From Bacteroidota bacterium (lineage in GTDB: Bacteria > Bacteroidota > Bacteroidia > Cytophagales > Cyclobacteriaceae): DNA of 56,250 nucleotides. Below the pieces are notes generated by a model, which saw only the letters and a list, made by a program, of their open reading frames with translations, did no database searches and was not told the DNA's origin. Location: NCBI GenBank assembly GCA_023431285.1, contig JAEYXN010000205.1, forward strand, positions 1 through 56,250, written 5' to 3'. Positions 1 through 8,623 of the stretch are shown here, one piece after another. The first letter of the stretch is position 1. Each line of letters begins with the position of its first letter. The position numbers and the translations under genes were made by a program.

Positions 1-79
1 TTAATGTAGACAATCCACTCCTGTTGAGCACTGTCCAATATGGTACTTCCAAAAACGCGTTCAATCGCTTTGTCGATCC

Positions 80-145
80 GATGGGCGTGTTTTGCTCTTC
101 GGAGAAATATGGTGTGTTCTGGTCCGGTTCAGCGGTTGCGATTTT
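80..145. repeat. dispersed 66-bp repeat, copy A
   Basis: This stretch matches 17185-17250 at about 59 of 66 positions without gaps, including 22 identical bases around TGCTCTTCGGAGAAATA. It lies just past the 3' end of the ada gene. Read on the minus strand, both copies keep an open frame containing YFSEEQNTPI, so the unit may be an old coding fragment or a non-coding dispersed element. No target-site duplication or transposase is visible. I do not recognise the family. Confidence 0.7.
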
Positions 146-184
146 GTTCCGCAGATCTCTCTCGACAAGCCTACGCAGCATTCG

Positions 185-1234
185 CTATCGAAATCTCTGC
201 TCGTGTTCTAGTAACCATTTCTTTCGCTCGATGCCACCGCCATAGCCGGTTAAGTTTCCGTCTTTTCCGATGACGCGGTGACAAGGAATAATGATTGAAA
301 TGCGATTGTGACCATTGGCGGAGGCAACGGCTCTCACTCCTATGTGGTTGAGTCTCTCAGATTGTCGTTGATACGTGTCTGTCTTGCCATACTCTATTTC
401 CCGGAGTGATTTCCAAACCAAATTCTGAAACGCTGTTCCCGGTGTTTCGAGTTTCACGGTGAATGACTTTCTCGTTCCTTCAAAATATTCTGCAACTTCT
501 TTCATGGCTTGCCTGGAGTGGTGGTTTTCGCCTGCCATGAGAGTGGCATTCAGTCTTTTTTGCAGATCCTTGAATTCTGTTTCAAGCATCCGCCGATCCA
601 CAAACTCCAGGAGACATACACCATTTTCAGTCGCGCAGACGAACATGGGTCCTATGGGTGTGGTGAGCCTGCTGACCAGGATGATGTTTTCATTTGCGCT
701 GTGCTTCGGAGAATTGCCAATTAACTTTTTGAATGTGTAGCCAAATCCGCTCAATGATTCGTACCCCGATTCAAAGGCAGTGACCGTTGTGGTTTTCCCG
801 TTTTTTAATTCCTGAAAAGCGACATTTATCCGATTCATTCGTTGATACGCCTGAAATGTCATTCCATAATTCTGATTGAACCATCGTCTCACAATTTCAG
901 GACTAATATTCAATTGACGAAGGTGATCATCTGTAAGCTTTTCCTTTGGATTTTCTTTTATCAGCTTAATCGCTGTTTGAATTTGTTCGGGTGCCTCGTT
1001 GGCATTTTCTGTTGGCTTACAAACTTTGCATGGTCGGTAACCGTTGTCCAGCGCATCCTTAAAAGAAGTAAAGAATTCGACATTTTCCTTTTTAGGTTTT
1101 CTTGCTCTGCACGTTGCTATGCAGAATACGGAAGTGGTTTTTACGCCAACAAAAAATATCCCTACGAAACTTTGTCTTCTTTCCAGCAATGCTTCGTAAT
1201 AGGTGTTGATGGTTCTCTTTTCTGTAATGCGCAT
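185..1234 (-). CDS. ada: Ada bifunctional DNA-repair methyltransferase / transcriptional regulator
   Basis: A fused Ada protein that removes methyl groups from alkylated DNA and activates the adaptive response. The N-terminal zinc domain has Cys38, Cys42, Cys69 and Cys72, spaced as in E. coli Ada, where Cys38 accepts the phosphotriester methyl. An AraC-type helix-turn-helix follows (about residues 85-190). The C-terminal O6-methylguanine methyltransferase domain has the PCHR motif with acceptor Cys318. The length of 349 aa is normal for the full fusion. The start overlaps the stop of the upstream ICL/PEPM-family gene by one base (TAATG), implying translational coupling. Function is confident; regulation of the neighbour by Ada is only inferred. 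Confidence 0.95.
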   Translation of the reverse strand: MRITEKRTINTYYEALLERRQSFVGIFFVGVKTTSVFCIATCRARKPKKENVEFFTSFKDALDNGYRPCKVCKPTENANEAPEQIQTAIKLIKENPKEKLTDDHLRQLNISPEIVRRWFNQNYGMTFQAYQRMNRINVAFQELKNGKTTTVTAFESGYESLSGFGYTFKKLIGNSPKHSANENIILVSRLTTPIGPMFVCATENGVCLLEFVDRRMLETEFKDLQKRLNATLMAGENHHSRQAMKEVAEYFEGTRKSFTVKLETPGTAFQNLVWKSLREIEYGKTDTYQRQSERLNHIGVRAVASANGHNRISIIIPCHRVIGKDGNLTGYGGGIERKKWLLEHEQRFR

Positions 1235-1992
1235 TAGAAGATGGGTCTGAATGATTTTTGTTGAAGAATTTCTCTCGCTTTGGATTCAAACTGATTGTAC
1301 ATCCAATCGAAAGTAAAATTTCCCATGCTGATTCTTTTCACGCCAAGAGTATTCAAGGTATCAAAATCCGGTAGATTTGGCATGCACATCACATTCAATG
1401 GCAGTTGCGTACTGCTGGCTATTTCCTTGATTGCCGGTATTTGTTCAATGCACGGAACGAAAATTCCGTTTGCCCCTGCATCCTCATAGCGTTTGGTTCT
1501 TTTGATGGTTTCTTCAAGCGCATTCACGAGGCCCAGCAAAAAGGTATCCGTTCTTACGTTGATGAACATGTTGATCTTTTCATGCTGAAGTTTTTCGGTA
1601 ACGTCGGAAAGGATGTCGGCAAACGCTTCAGCATCCGTCAGCGTTCTCCTTCCTGATGAAACGAGGCTATCTTCGATATTAATTCCGGCAACGCCAATTT
1701 CCGCCAATTGCGTTATGTTGTCCGCGATTTCATTGGCATTTCTGCCGTAACCCGATTCCAGGTCAACCGATAAAGGCAGACTGGTGTTTTTTCGGATCTG
1801 TTTAACAAGGTACAGAAGTTCGTCGAAAGACATCTCCCCTCCATCCGCATAACCCAACAATGCAGCTATTGCGGCACTTGAAGTTCCAATGACCTGGAAA
1901 TTTAACCTCTCTGCGATTCTTGCACTTCTGACGTCCCATACGTTGCCGATGAGTAAAGCTGTTGGTTGGTGATGTAGGTCTTTAAATTCCAT
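1234..1992 (-). CDS. isocitrate lyase/PEP mutase superfamily protein
   Basis: A 252-aa single-domain TIM-barrel protein of the ICL/phosphoenolpyruvate mutase superfamily, which cleaves or forms C-C or P-C bonds next to a carboxylate using Mg2+. Visible family features are the GTSSAAIAALLGYAD segment, SVDLESGYG carrying metal-binding acidic residues, and GINIEDS. It lacks the isocitrate-lyase KKCGH signature, so it is a short lyase-type member such as an oxaloacetate hydrolase- or methylisocitrate lyase-like enzyme; the substrate is unknown. It is first in a two-gene unit with ada. Pairing with an alkylation-repair gene is curious, but no functional link can be read from the sequence. Confidence 0.85.
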   Translation of the reverse strand: MEFKDLHHQPTALLIGNVWDVRSARIAERLNFQVIGTSSAAIAALLGYADGGEMSFDELLYLVKQIRKNTSLPLSVDLESGYGRNANEIADNITQLAEIGVAGINIEDSLVSSGRRTLTDAEAFADILSDVTEKLQHEKINMFINVRTDTFLLGLVNALEETIKRTKRYEDAGANGIFVPCIEQIPAIKEIASSTQLPLNVMCMPNLPDFDTLNTLGVKRISMGNFTFDWMYNQFESKAREILQQKSFRPIF

Positions 1993-2191
1993 TGGTTATA
2001 ATTTCATTCCAAATAACCGGGGATGAAATTCATTCTACAACCGAAAATTGGACGAGTATTTTTTTAAGGTAGTATACGGGTAATGTATCTGTTGCTCAAT
2101 GAATGCTCTTCAAAACAATAAACCCAGGATGAACGGAGGATGAACGGAGGATGCAGTTTGGATGATTGTTCTTTAATGATTAGATTTGATA

Positions 2192-2491
2192 ATGGCAACA
2201 GTAGACAAAAATGATATAACCCTGGGCCTGAGTGGCAAATTGGGGAAGCAGTTAGTCTTCAAGTCTTACTCGTATGGAACCGTGGTGACGAAATACCCGG
2301 ACATGAGCAAGGTAAAGTTGAGTCCAAAGCAAAAAGCGTCAAATAAATTATTTCGGGAGGCCGTAGCGTTTGCAAAGAGTGTCATTTCGGATCCTGTCAA
2401 ACGAAAAAAATACGAGCGCACACTCGCGCCGGGAAAAACTGTCTACGCTACTGCGGTTTCCGATTATATGAAGCAGAACAAAAAGAAGTGA
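2192..2491 (+). CDS. small basic conserved-looking protein
   Basis: A 99-aa lysine-rich soluble protein with no signal peptide or membrane segment. I chose ATG at 2192 over the TTG two codons upstream because MATVDKNDITLGLSGKLGK has the look of a natural start. The body carries VVTKYPDMSKVKLSPKQK and ends with a lysine run. Reading-frame quality (clean stop, Bacteroidota-like codon use) suggests a genuine gene, but I recognise no family. It is a solitary gene upstream of the decay zone. Confidence 0.6.
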   Translation: MATVDKNDITLGLSGKLGKQLVFKSYSYGTVVTKYPDMSKVKLSPKQKASNKLFREAVAFAKSVISDPVKRKKYERTLAPGKTVYATAVSDYMKQNKKK

Positions 2492-2529
2492 CGGCCTCGT
2501 CTTCGCATCTTTCTTCGACAGGCGGAAAG

Positions 2530-2703
2530 CATCCTGAGCCTGGCAGCATGACGCATGAGGATTTGGATAGGGTGATGAGTATGAAGACGTGGCAGGGTGA
2601 GCTAAACGCTTCTGTCTTTAATTTGACAGGCATGTACGTAGTTCATGTGAAGAATTCTCGGGCATTTCTACATGCCCGCGGCAAGCTCGTTGAAATCCGC
2701 TTC
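2530..2703. pseudogene. duplicated junction scar: 3' ends of an rraA-like gene and a convergent acyltransferase gene
   Basis: This block matches 22752-22926 at roughly 85-90% by eye with one single-base indel. The matching region at 22.8 kb holds the last codons of the RraA-like gene (KHPELGSMTREELDKVMS), its stop, a short intergenic stretch and, antisense, the last codons of the acyltransferase (EADFDELAAGM). Here the RraA stop TAG has become CAG, so an open frame runs on to 2844, but it encodes a chimera of antisense and intergenic sequence. On the minus strand EADFNELAAGM is still readable. I therefore treat the apparent 118-aa ORF at 2488-2844 as non-functional. Confidence 0.75.
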
Positions 2704-2898
2704 TGTGATCGCCAAGGATTATCGGCTTTAAATATGTCGTTCCAGGTCCGGATGACCCGCGCGTCCGGAATTGTATCTATTCTGCCTGCCAATAACTTGC
2801 AATCAGAGGGTAGTGAATTTGCCGTTCAACGTTTGGTGAAATGATTCCTGTGCTGCTCAATGTCAGAGGCAGGTCTTGCGAAACTGAAAGGTTCGTAA

Positions 2899-3105
2899 TC
2901 ATTCCTCCCTCTCTTCAGGTGGCAATCTGATCCTCAATGGGCGGACGCCAATGCTTTTCCGGGATTGGAACTATACCCCTACACGTCAGAAAAAATCCTC
3001 CAAAAAGTTATGGCAGGAATACTCCGCAAAAGCTTTAGATTGTCTGCGGTAAATTTTTCAGGTTCTCAAGACAAGTTGTCAAAAGCACTCGAAAATAACG
3101 TTTGA
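2899..3105 (+). pseudogene. unrecognised coding remnant (69 codons, no start)
   Basis: The frame opened by TAA at 2896 reads through a protein-like stretch, including RWQSDPQWADANAFPGLELY and YTSEKILQKVMAGILRK, and stops at TGA 3105. There is no in-frame ATG near the beginning. The amino-acid composition looks like a true C-terminal fragment rather than random translation. I do not recognise the parent family. It sits between the duplicated junction scar and the broken xylanase, which fits a zone of gene debris. Confidence 0.35.
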
Positions 3106-3173
3106 AAATTAAAAACAATTCTTAACTTCGTATCTAATAGTCAAAATGACTAATAGATCAAGCTGAACCGGCT

Positions 3174-3593
3174 ATGAAACGGCTTTATTCCTCAATGTAT
3201 GGCGCTGCCATAGCTTTACTGGTGGTCTGCAAAATCTCCGCACACTCAATTCTCTCATTAAAAGAAACCTTCAATATTGAATTCCCTATCGGTGCTCCGC
3301 TGAATTCAAGTCAAATTGAAGAAAAAGATGCGGCTGCAGGTAAGCATATTACGCAACAGTCCGATCCTGCAACTCCTGAAAATATTATGAAGGCAGAAGT
3401 AATACATCCTCTTTCGGGTAAATATGATTTTGCACTGGCGGATAAACTTGTTGCCTTTGCAGAGAAACAATATGAAGGTAAATGGCCACGCTTTGATCTG
3501 GCATAGTGAGCTTTCTGCGTTTGTGCGCCAAAAGCAAAGCGCGGATCCTGTAAAAAGATTTTTTGAAGATCATATTACAACTGAGTGTGCATA
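3174..3593 (+). pseudogene. frameshifted and truncated GH10 endo-1,4-beta-xylanase
   Basis: The first frame starts MKRLYSSMYGAAIALLVVCK (signal peptide) and continues with GH10 N-terminal sequence (FPIGAPLNSSQIEEKD, ATPENIMKAEVIHP, GKYDFALADKLVAFAEK), as in the intact GH10 enzyme at 49.3 kb. Near 3465 the frame is lost. In the next frame the homology continues as NNMKVNGHALIWHSELSAFV then VKRFFEDHITTECA and a stop at 3593, the expected IGHTLVWHSQ region. A single-base loss explains the shift. Everything after residue about 140 is missing, including both catalytic glutamates, so no activity is possible. It directly precedes a sugar transporter and GH43 gene, suggesting a former xylan-use operon. 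Confidence 0.85.
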
Positions 3594-3735
3594 GATGGCG
3601 CAGGGATTTGAGGGTACAGGAGAGCAGTGAATGTTCCTTAGATGATATTGACGAACTTTAATGCTAAACCAGTATTTTACACGGTTAGAGCAACGGCCTC
3701 TGAAAAATAAAAATGAATTACATAAATAAAATTAT

Positions 3736-5217
3736 ATGAGCGAAAATAGCGCAGCAATAAAGGAAGCAACTGCTAGCAAACTGTATGACAGTTCCCAGAA
3801 ATTATCCGTGCTTGAAAAAGTTGGATACAGCCTTGGCGACCTTGCTGCAAATCTTGTCTTCCAAACGCTGGTAACTTACCTGGCATATTTCTATACGGAT
3901 ATTTATGGTCTGAAAACTGAGCACGCATCCGCCCTTATTCTCATTGTAGGGCTAGTTGCTGCATTTGGTTTTAATCCGATCGTCGGCGCTCTGGCAGATA
4001 GAACTGTTTCACGCTGGGGCAAGTTTAGGCCGTGGATTTTATTTACGGCAGTTCCGCTTGGCGTAATTTCTTTGCTCGCATTCAGTACACCAGATTTTTC
4101 TTATGAAGGAAAGGTGATTTATGCTGTTGTTGCATACACCCTGTTATTGTTGCTGTATGCCGCCAATAATCTTCCTTACTCTGCATTGAGCGGTGTCATA
4201 ACCGGCGACATGGGTGAACGGAACAGTCTGTCTTCTTACAGATTTGTCGCAGTAATGTTCGCACAGTTCTTTGTGCAGGTATTTATGTTAGCCATTATTG
4301 AATCTGCCGGAGATGGTGATAAAGCCGCAGGTATTGAAAAGGTGATGACATGGCTTGCGATCACCGGCACTGCCATGTTGCTTATTACTTTTTTCACAAC
4401 CAGAGAACGTATTATTCCGAAAGCCGAACAACGATCAACACTCAGGGAAGATTTGAGCGATCTGTTTAAGAACAAGCCATGGATGATCATGCTTGGGCTT
4501 ACATTACTTGTGTTTATTACACTCGCTATGAAAGGTGGCTCCTATGTTTATTACTTCAACAACTATGTCGACAAGGAAAGTCTTGCCAGTCTTGTGAATC
4601 CGGTTGTTCTTTTCCTCTCCGGCATTGGATTAAACTTTTTTGGTGAAGATCCGGTTTCTGCCGGATTTGGATTGTTTAATGCGGGCGGTATCATTTTCAT
4701 GATTGTCGGTATAACACTATCCAAAAGATTTGCTGACAAATACGGTAAACGTGATGTGTTTGGTGTCTGTCTTTTTCTTTCAACAGTATTCATATTTGCG
4801 TTTATTTTCTACCCACCAAAGGCAGTAGTCTTAATGTTTACAACGCAGATACTACATGGCTTCTTCTATGGGCTTACCATTCCATTGCTTTGGGCAATGA
4901 TCGCTGATGTTGCTGATTACAGCGAATGGAAAAACAACCGCCGCGCAACTGCTATTATCTTTTCAGCTATGATGGTTGGTTTAAAGGCAGGGCTTACATT
5001 GGGCAGTGCGATCCTTACATATATTCTCGGTCTGTATGATTATGTGCCAAATAGTCCGGTGCAATCGCCACAGGCTATAGAGGGTGTAAAAATGTTGGTG
5101 AGTGTATATCCATCCATTCCTTTCCTGGTTGGCACAGCCTTGTTGTTCTTCTATGTCATTAATAAAAAAATGGAAGTGCAGATAGAAAGCGATCTTAAAC
5201 AAAAAAGAAGCGTTTAA
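3736..5217 (+). CDS. GPH-family sugar:cation symporter (MFS)
   Basis: A 493-aa polytopic membrane protein of the glycoside-pentoside-hexuronide family (melibiose/xyloside symporters). The N-terminus has LEKVGYSLGDLAANLVFQTL, typical of the family, followed by about twelve hydrophobic segments and the loop RWGKFRPWILF, equivalent to the conserved cytoplasmic loop after TM2-3. DVADYSEWKNNRRATAI is also characteristic of GPH transporters. It lies between the decayed xylanase and a cytoplasmic GH43, so xylo- or arabino-oligosaccharide uptake across the inner membrane is likely. Exact substrate and coupling ion are inferred. Confidence 0.9.
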   Translation: MSENSAAIKEATASKLYDSSQKLSVLEKVGYSLGDLAANLVFQTLVTYLAYFYTDIYGLKTEHASALILIVGLVAAFGFNPIVGALADRTVSRWGKFRPWILFTAVPLGVISLLAFSTPDFSYEGKVIYAVVAYTLLLLLYAANNLPYSALSGVITGDMGERNSLSSYRFVAVMFAQFFVQVFMLAIIESAGDGDKAAGIEKVMTWLAITGTAMLLITFFTTRERIIPKAEQRSTLREDLSDLFKNKPWMIMLGLTLLVFITLAMKGGSYVYYFNNYVDKESLASLVNPVVLFLSGIGLNFFGEDPVSAGFGLFNAGGIIFMIVGITLSKRFADKYGKRDVFGVCLFLSTVFIFAFIFYPPKAVVLMFTTQILHGFFYGLTIPLLWAMIADVADYSEWKNNRRATAIIFSAMMVGLKAGLTLGSAILTYILGLYDYVPNSPVQSPQAIEGVKMLVSVYPSIPFLVGTALLFFYVINKKMEVQIESDLKQKRSV

Positions 5218-5312
5218 ATTCTCTATCACAGTTTTTGGTGACAGGTAAACGAGCTTCGATAACGCAAGGGATAAATCAATTTCAATTGTACACAAAAGTA
5301 AAATAACAGAGT

Positions 5313-6350
5313 ATGCCAGAAGAGAGCGTTCAACATATCAACTTCGATGAATTAAATAGGAAAGCGATATCACAACCATTGATCAAACATATCTACACTG
5401 CCGATCCTTCAGCGCATGTATTCAATGGCAAGATCTATATCTATCCTTCGCATGACATAGATGCAGGTGAAGCCTTTGATGACCTGGGAAGCCATTTTGA
5501 TATGCAGGATTACCATGTTATTTCAATGGATTCACCAACAGCCGAAGCAAAAGACAATGGTGTTGCGTTGCACGTAAAGGATGTGCCGTGGGCAAAAAAA
5601 CAAATGTGGGCACCTGACGCAACTGAGAAAGATGGAAAGTATTATCTCTTTTTTCCGGCAAAAGATCATGAAGGCATTTTTAGAATTGGTGTAGCGATAA
5701 GTGATTCACCCGTGGGCCCGTTCAAAGCACAGCCGCAGGCCATTCAAAAAAGTTTTTCTATTGATCCCGCTGTATTTAAAGACGACGATGGCAGTTATTA
5801 TATGTATTTCGGCGGCATTTGGGGAGGACAATTACAACGATGGAGAACCGGCAATTTCAACGCAGCTCATCCTGAAAGTCCGACAGCCCATTTGCCAAAA
5901 GATGACGAACCTGCTTTATGTGCAAAGGTGGCCAAACTTACGGATGATCTGTTGGAATTTGCTGAAGATGCAAAAGATCTCGTCATAGTTGATGAGCATG
6001 GCAAGGCCTTGTTACAAGGAGATAATGAACGAAGGTTTTTTGAAGCATCCTGGATGCATAAGTACAACGGAAAATATTATTTCTCTTATTCGACAGGCGA
6101 TACTCACCTTATCTGCTACGCGATTGCCGAAAACCCATATGGCCCTTTTGTTTATCAGGGCGTCATACTAAATCCGGTAGTTGGATGGACTAGTCATCAT
6201 TCTATTGTTGAAGTTGATGGCAAGTGGTATCTTTTCTATCACGACAGCACTTTGTCGCAAGGAGTAACGCACTTGAGAAGCATTAAGGTGACGCCGTTGG
6301 AGCATCAAGAAGACGGCACCATCAAGACGATCGACCCGTATAAAAAGTAG
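5313..6350 (+). CDS. cytoplasmic GH43 glycosidase (beta-xylosidase / alpha-L-arabinofuranosidase type)
   Basis: A 345-aa five-bladed beta-propeller GH43 with no signal peptide. The three catalytic acids are visible: Asp31 (IYTADPSAHVFNG, general base), Asp151 (SIDPAVFKDDDG, pKa modulator) and Glu244 (FFEASWMHKYNGKYY, general acid). WAPDATEKDGKYYLFFPAKD is the usual second-blade motif. It probably hydrolyses oligosaccharides brought in by the GPH transporter 95 bp upstream, and the two likely form one transcript ending at the terminator just downstream. Xylosidase versus arabinofuranosidase activity cannot be told from sequence. Confidence 0.92.
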   Translation: MPEESVQHINFDELNRKAISQPLIKHIYTADPSAHVFNGKIYIYPSHDIDAGEAFDDLGSHFDMQDYHVISMDSPTAEAKDNGVALHVKDVPWAKKQMWAPDATEKDGKYYLFFPAKDHEGIFRIGVAISDSPVGPFKAQPQAIQKSFSIDPAVFKDDDGSYYMYFGGIWGGQLQRWRTGNFNAAHPESPTAHLPKDDEPALCAKVAKLTDDLLEFAEDAKDLVIVDEHGKALLQGDNERRFFEASWMHKYNGKYYFSYSTGDTHLICYAIAENPYGPFVYQGVILNPVVGWTSHHSIVEVDGKWYLFYHDSTLSQGVTHLRSIKVTPLEHQEDGTIKTIDPYKK

Positions 6351-6363
6351 GCGGTATTATAAG

Positions 6364-6401
6364 AACAAGGAGGCCAGGATTCGCGCCTCCTTGTTGCTTT
6401 T
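6364..6401 (+). terminator. intrinsic terminator after GH43 gene
   Basis: Perfect 11-bp inverted repeat AACAAGGAGGC (6364-6374) and GCCTCCTTGTT (6385-6395) with a 10-base loop, followed by GCTTTT. It begins 13 bases past the GH43 stop and closes the transporter-GH43 unit. Confidence 0.85.
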
Positions 6402-7081
6402 AAGACATACAAAGCCAACACATTCCCGCTGCCATAAGATCTCCTTTCTGAAGTGTTGTGTCTTCGGTGTATCGGTTGTTTCCTTGAAGAAGTGAAGAAC
6501 TAACACCAGGTGGCTCTCTTGCAAAAGATGGTGTTGGGTCCTCGTAACGAACGCTTCATGCTATCTCCGAAGTTCTTTCTTTCGATGCATCCAGTCAATT
6601 CATCAATCGCCAACAACAGCAAAATGGCTCTCTGATTTTTCATTTGTTACTGACCAATTTTGTGTGGAATGATTTTGTAACCGAACATCGTATTGGATTT
6701 GAAGACTCCAAGGTAGAGCGATGACAGAAATGATATTTCACGAAAAGATGCATTTGTCCGGTTTTATGTGAATGTTGTTCATCTCTCATTCTTCAATTTT
6801 TCTTACGCACGAGATGTTATCAAACAAATGTTTTGCTATAGATCATTGGCCCGAAAAGAACGACTTTTCAGGAGATATCCTGGAAAGTGCCGGCGCGTTT
6901 CTCCGCTCGTGTCGCTCGGAACAATGTCAAAAATAGTCTATGATCGGGCAAGTAGCTTCAACTGCTTGGATTCGTCAAAAGGTGTGTCAGCCGGAAGAAC
7001 TTGTTGAACTGCGCTAAGTTCGTATCTTGAACTTAACATTAGGAGGCTCAGAGTGCGACGTTTTTAAAATTAATTCAGATA
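6402..7081. other. 680-bp stretch without a convincing gene
   Basis: Only short frames occur. On the minus strand, about 6404-6555, a protein-like frame reads RYEDPTPSFAREPPGVSSS and GDLMAAGMCWLCMS before a stop, which may be the tail of a lost gene; no family is recognised. The 79-codon plus-strand frame from 6768 has no credible features. A purine-rich AGGAGG occurs 40 bp before the next gene. Confidence 0.4.
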
Positions 7082-8080
7082 ATGGAACAGGGTCGAAAAG
7101 GCGGTGTAGGTTTTTTTCAGGAACCGTACACCGAGGTGGCAGATAATATCAGATACAAAATACTAGTGGCTTATTGCCTGTTTCAGCTAGTCTATGCAGC
7201 ATGCCTGATCCTCTTTGGTTTTTTCGATGCAGATAGCCTCCTGCGATCTGTCGTCAGTGCGCTAACCATTGTTCCTGTGAGTCTTGCTGCCATCTATTTT
7301 GCGAAAAAGAATTATCGGGTGACGTGCTTCATTTATGTCCTGTATTGTGTTGTGCTCCAATCTGTTTTTGTGTTGGTGACACCAGCTTCGGATGCCATGA
7401 ACATAATCGCAATGACGGTTTATCTGATGATCGCTATTCTTTCGATAACAATGTTCTCAATCTGGATGGGTGGCACCGTTATTATCGTTGGATTTGTTTG
7501 CATCCTATCGAGTTCAATAGCTTCGGATCTGAAATTCTTTTCTTTGAATAGCAGGATGTGGACTCTTCATATACATCTCTTTGCGTATAGTATCATGCTT
7601 TTTGGGTTCTTTGCATACCTGGTCAGGCTGTTCTATCAATACCTCGATCGCTATTTGAAACAAAATGAGGTTAGTGAAAATCTCAACCTGAAGTTGAAAA
7701 ATACGGTTGACTCCTTAAATGAGCTTAATAGCCGCATGGAAGAGAATATATCCGCCCTTACCGATGCGAATACAAAGCTGAACAAATATGCATGGTCACA
7801 TGCTCATGAGCTTCGTGCACCGGTGGCCAGAATCCTGGGTTTGATGAACATCCTGAAACTTGATGATTACCCCAATACTCCACAGCTTACCGAGGCAATC
7901 AATACGACAGCCATTGAGTTGGATGAAATCACGCGAAAAATGAGCTCTCTTCTAGAAGAGATAAAACCGACGAATTCTGAAATTGTCCTTAAAGAAAAAT
8001 GCATAGCGGCAATGCGTGAATCAACAAACACGCTGAGTATCGACCAGGCTACAGACCAAGTTACCGTTGGCGGGCATTAA
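7082..8080 (+). CDS. membrane histidine-kinase-like protein lacking the ATPase domain
   Basis: 332 aa: about six transmembrane segments between residues 25 and 185, a coiled-coil linker (about 190-235) and a dimerisation/phosphoacceptor helix with KYAWSHAHELRAPVARILGL, where His242 is the expected phosphate acceptor. The protein then ends at a normal stop about 80 residues later with no N, G1, F or G2 boxes of a HATPase domain, and none is found in the next 100 bp in any frame. Either it is a truncated kinase or a DHp-only partner phosphorylated by another kinase. The decayed AraC gene follows immediately. Confidence 0.75.
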   Translation: MEQGRKGGVGFFQEPYTEVADNIRYKILVAYCLFQLVYAACLILFGFFDADSLLRSVVSALTIVPVSLAAIYFAKKNYRVTCFIYVLYCVVLQSVFVLVTPASDAMNIIAMTVYLMIAILSITMFSIWMGGTVIIVGFVCILSSSIASDLKFFSLNSRMWTLHIHLFAYSIMLFGFFAYLVRLFYQYLDRYLKQNEVSENLNLKLKNTVDSLNELNSRMEENISALTDANTKLNKYAWSHAHELRAPVARILGLMNILKLDDYPNTPQLTEAINTTAIELDEITRKMSSLLEEIKPTNSEIVLKEKCIAAMRESTNTLSIDQATDQVTVGGH

Positions 8081-8132
8081 TTGCATTTCTATTTTGCGTG
8101 TCGCCGGATTCATTTCCGTGCCTTTGGTATAA

Positions 8133-8446
8133 ATGGAAAAGGCTGAAACATTACTGGAATTTTATAAAAAAAGTTGGCTGAGGTACCCGGTAGTTTGACC
8201 AGTGAGATCGGCCATTTCAATCTAATTCGCCTCGAACCATTTATTCATGCAGATCAGCTGAACGTCCATGTAAATCATTTGAAAAGTGCGATCAAAGAGA
8301 AGCTGGAAAAAAGACACTACCCAATTAATCGCGGAGAGGGTATGCAGGAAGCAAAATTCTCCTTCGTCGTAGTAAATGAAGGTGCTGAGATTGTATTCGC
8401 GCCTGGCTTCACAGGACCTACACACTTTTTCACGGGCCTGAAGTAA
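8133..8446 (+). pseudogene. collapsed AraC-family regulator
   Basis: The frame from ATG 8133 reads MEKAETLLEFYKKS and stops at 8192. If the A7 run at 8166-8172 had one more A, translation would continue as KKLAEVPGSLTSEIGHFNLI, the typical start of a Bacteroidota AraC regulator. The sequence then jumps to HADQLNVHVNHLKSAIKE, which belongs to the first helix-turn-helix region of such proteins, and a worn second helix region ending GFTGPTHFFTGLK. So there is a large internal deletion (about 150 residues), a frameshift and a degraded C-terminus. Not functional as a full regulator. Confidence 0.75.
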
Positions 8447-8466
8447 CTCAGGCCCGTGAGAGTCTT
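8431..8466 (+). terminator. intrinsic terminator overlapping the AraC remnant's stop
   Basis: Perfect 11-bp stem CACGGGCCTGA (8431-8441) and TCAGGCCCGTG (8448-8458), loop AGTAAC that contains the stop codon, then AGAGTCTTTT. The intact hairpin in an otherwise decayed gene suggests that transcription from the upstream gene still ends here. Confidence 0.8.
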
Positions 8467-8623
8467 TTCAGCTCAGATCCGGTAACACGCATTTGGCTTC
8501 CTGCTCTCTGCACGTTTCATCGACCAGTGTGTTGCGACAAGTCCAGAGGTTCGGTTGACGCTCCCATCGATTTAACTCATTCAAATTTTCATTTGATTTG
8601 CAGAGCTCATGGCTACGTTAGCC

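Noticed and set aside
2488..2844. 118-aa ORF
   Set aside because: Consists of the duplicated rraA/acyltransferase junction with a lost stop; translation of intergenic and antisense sequence.
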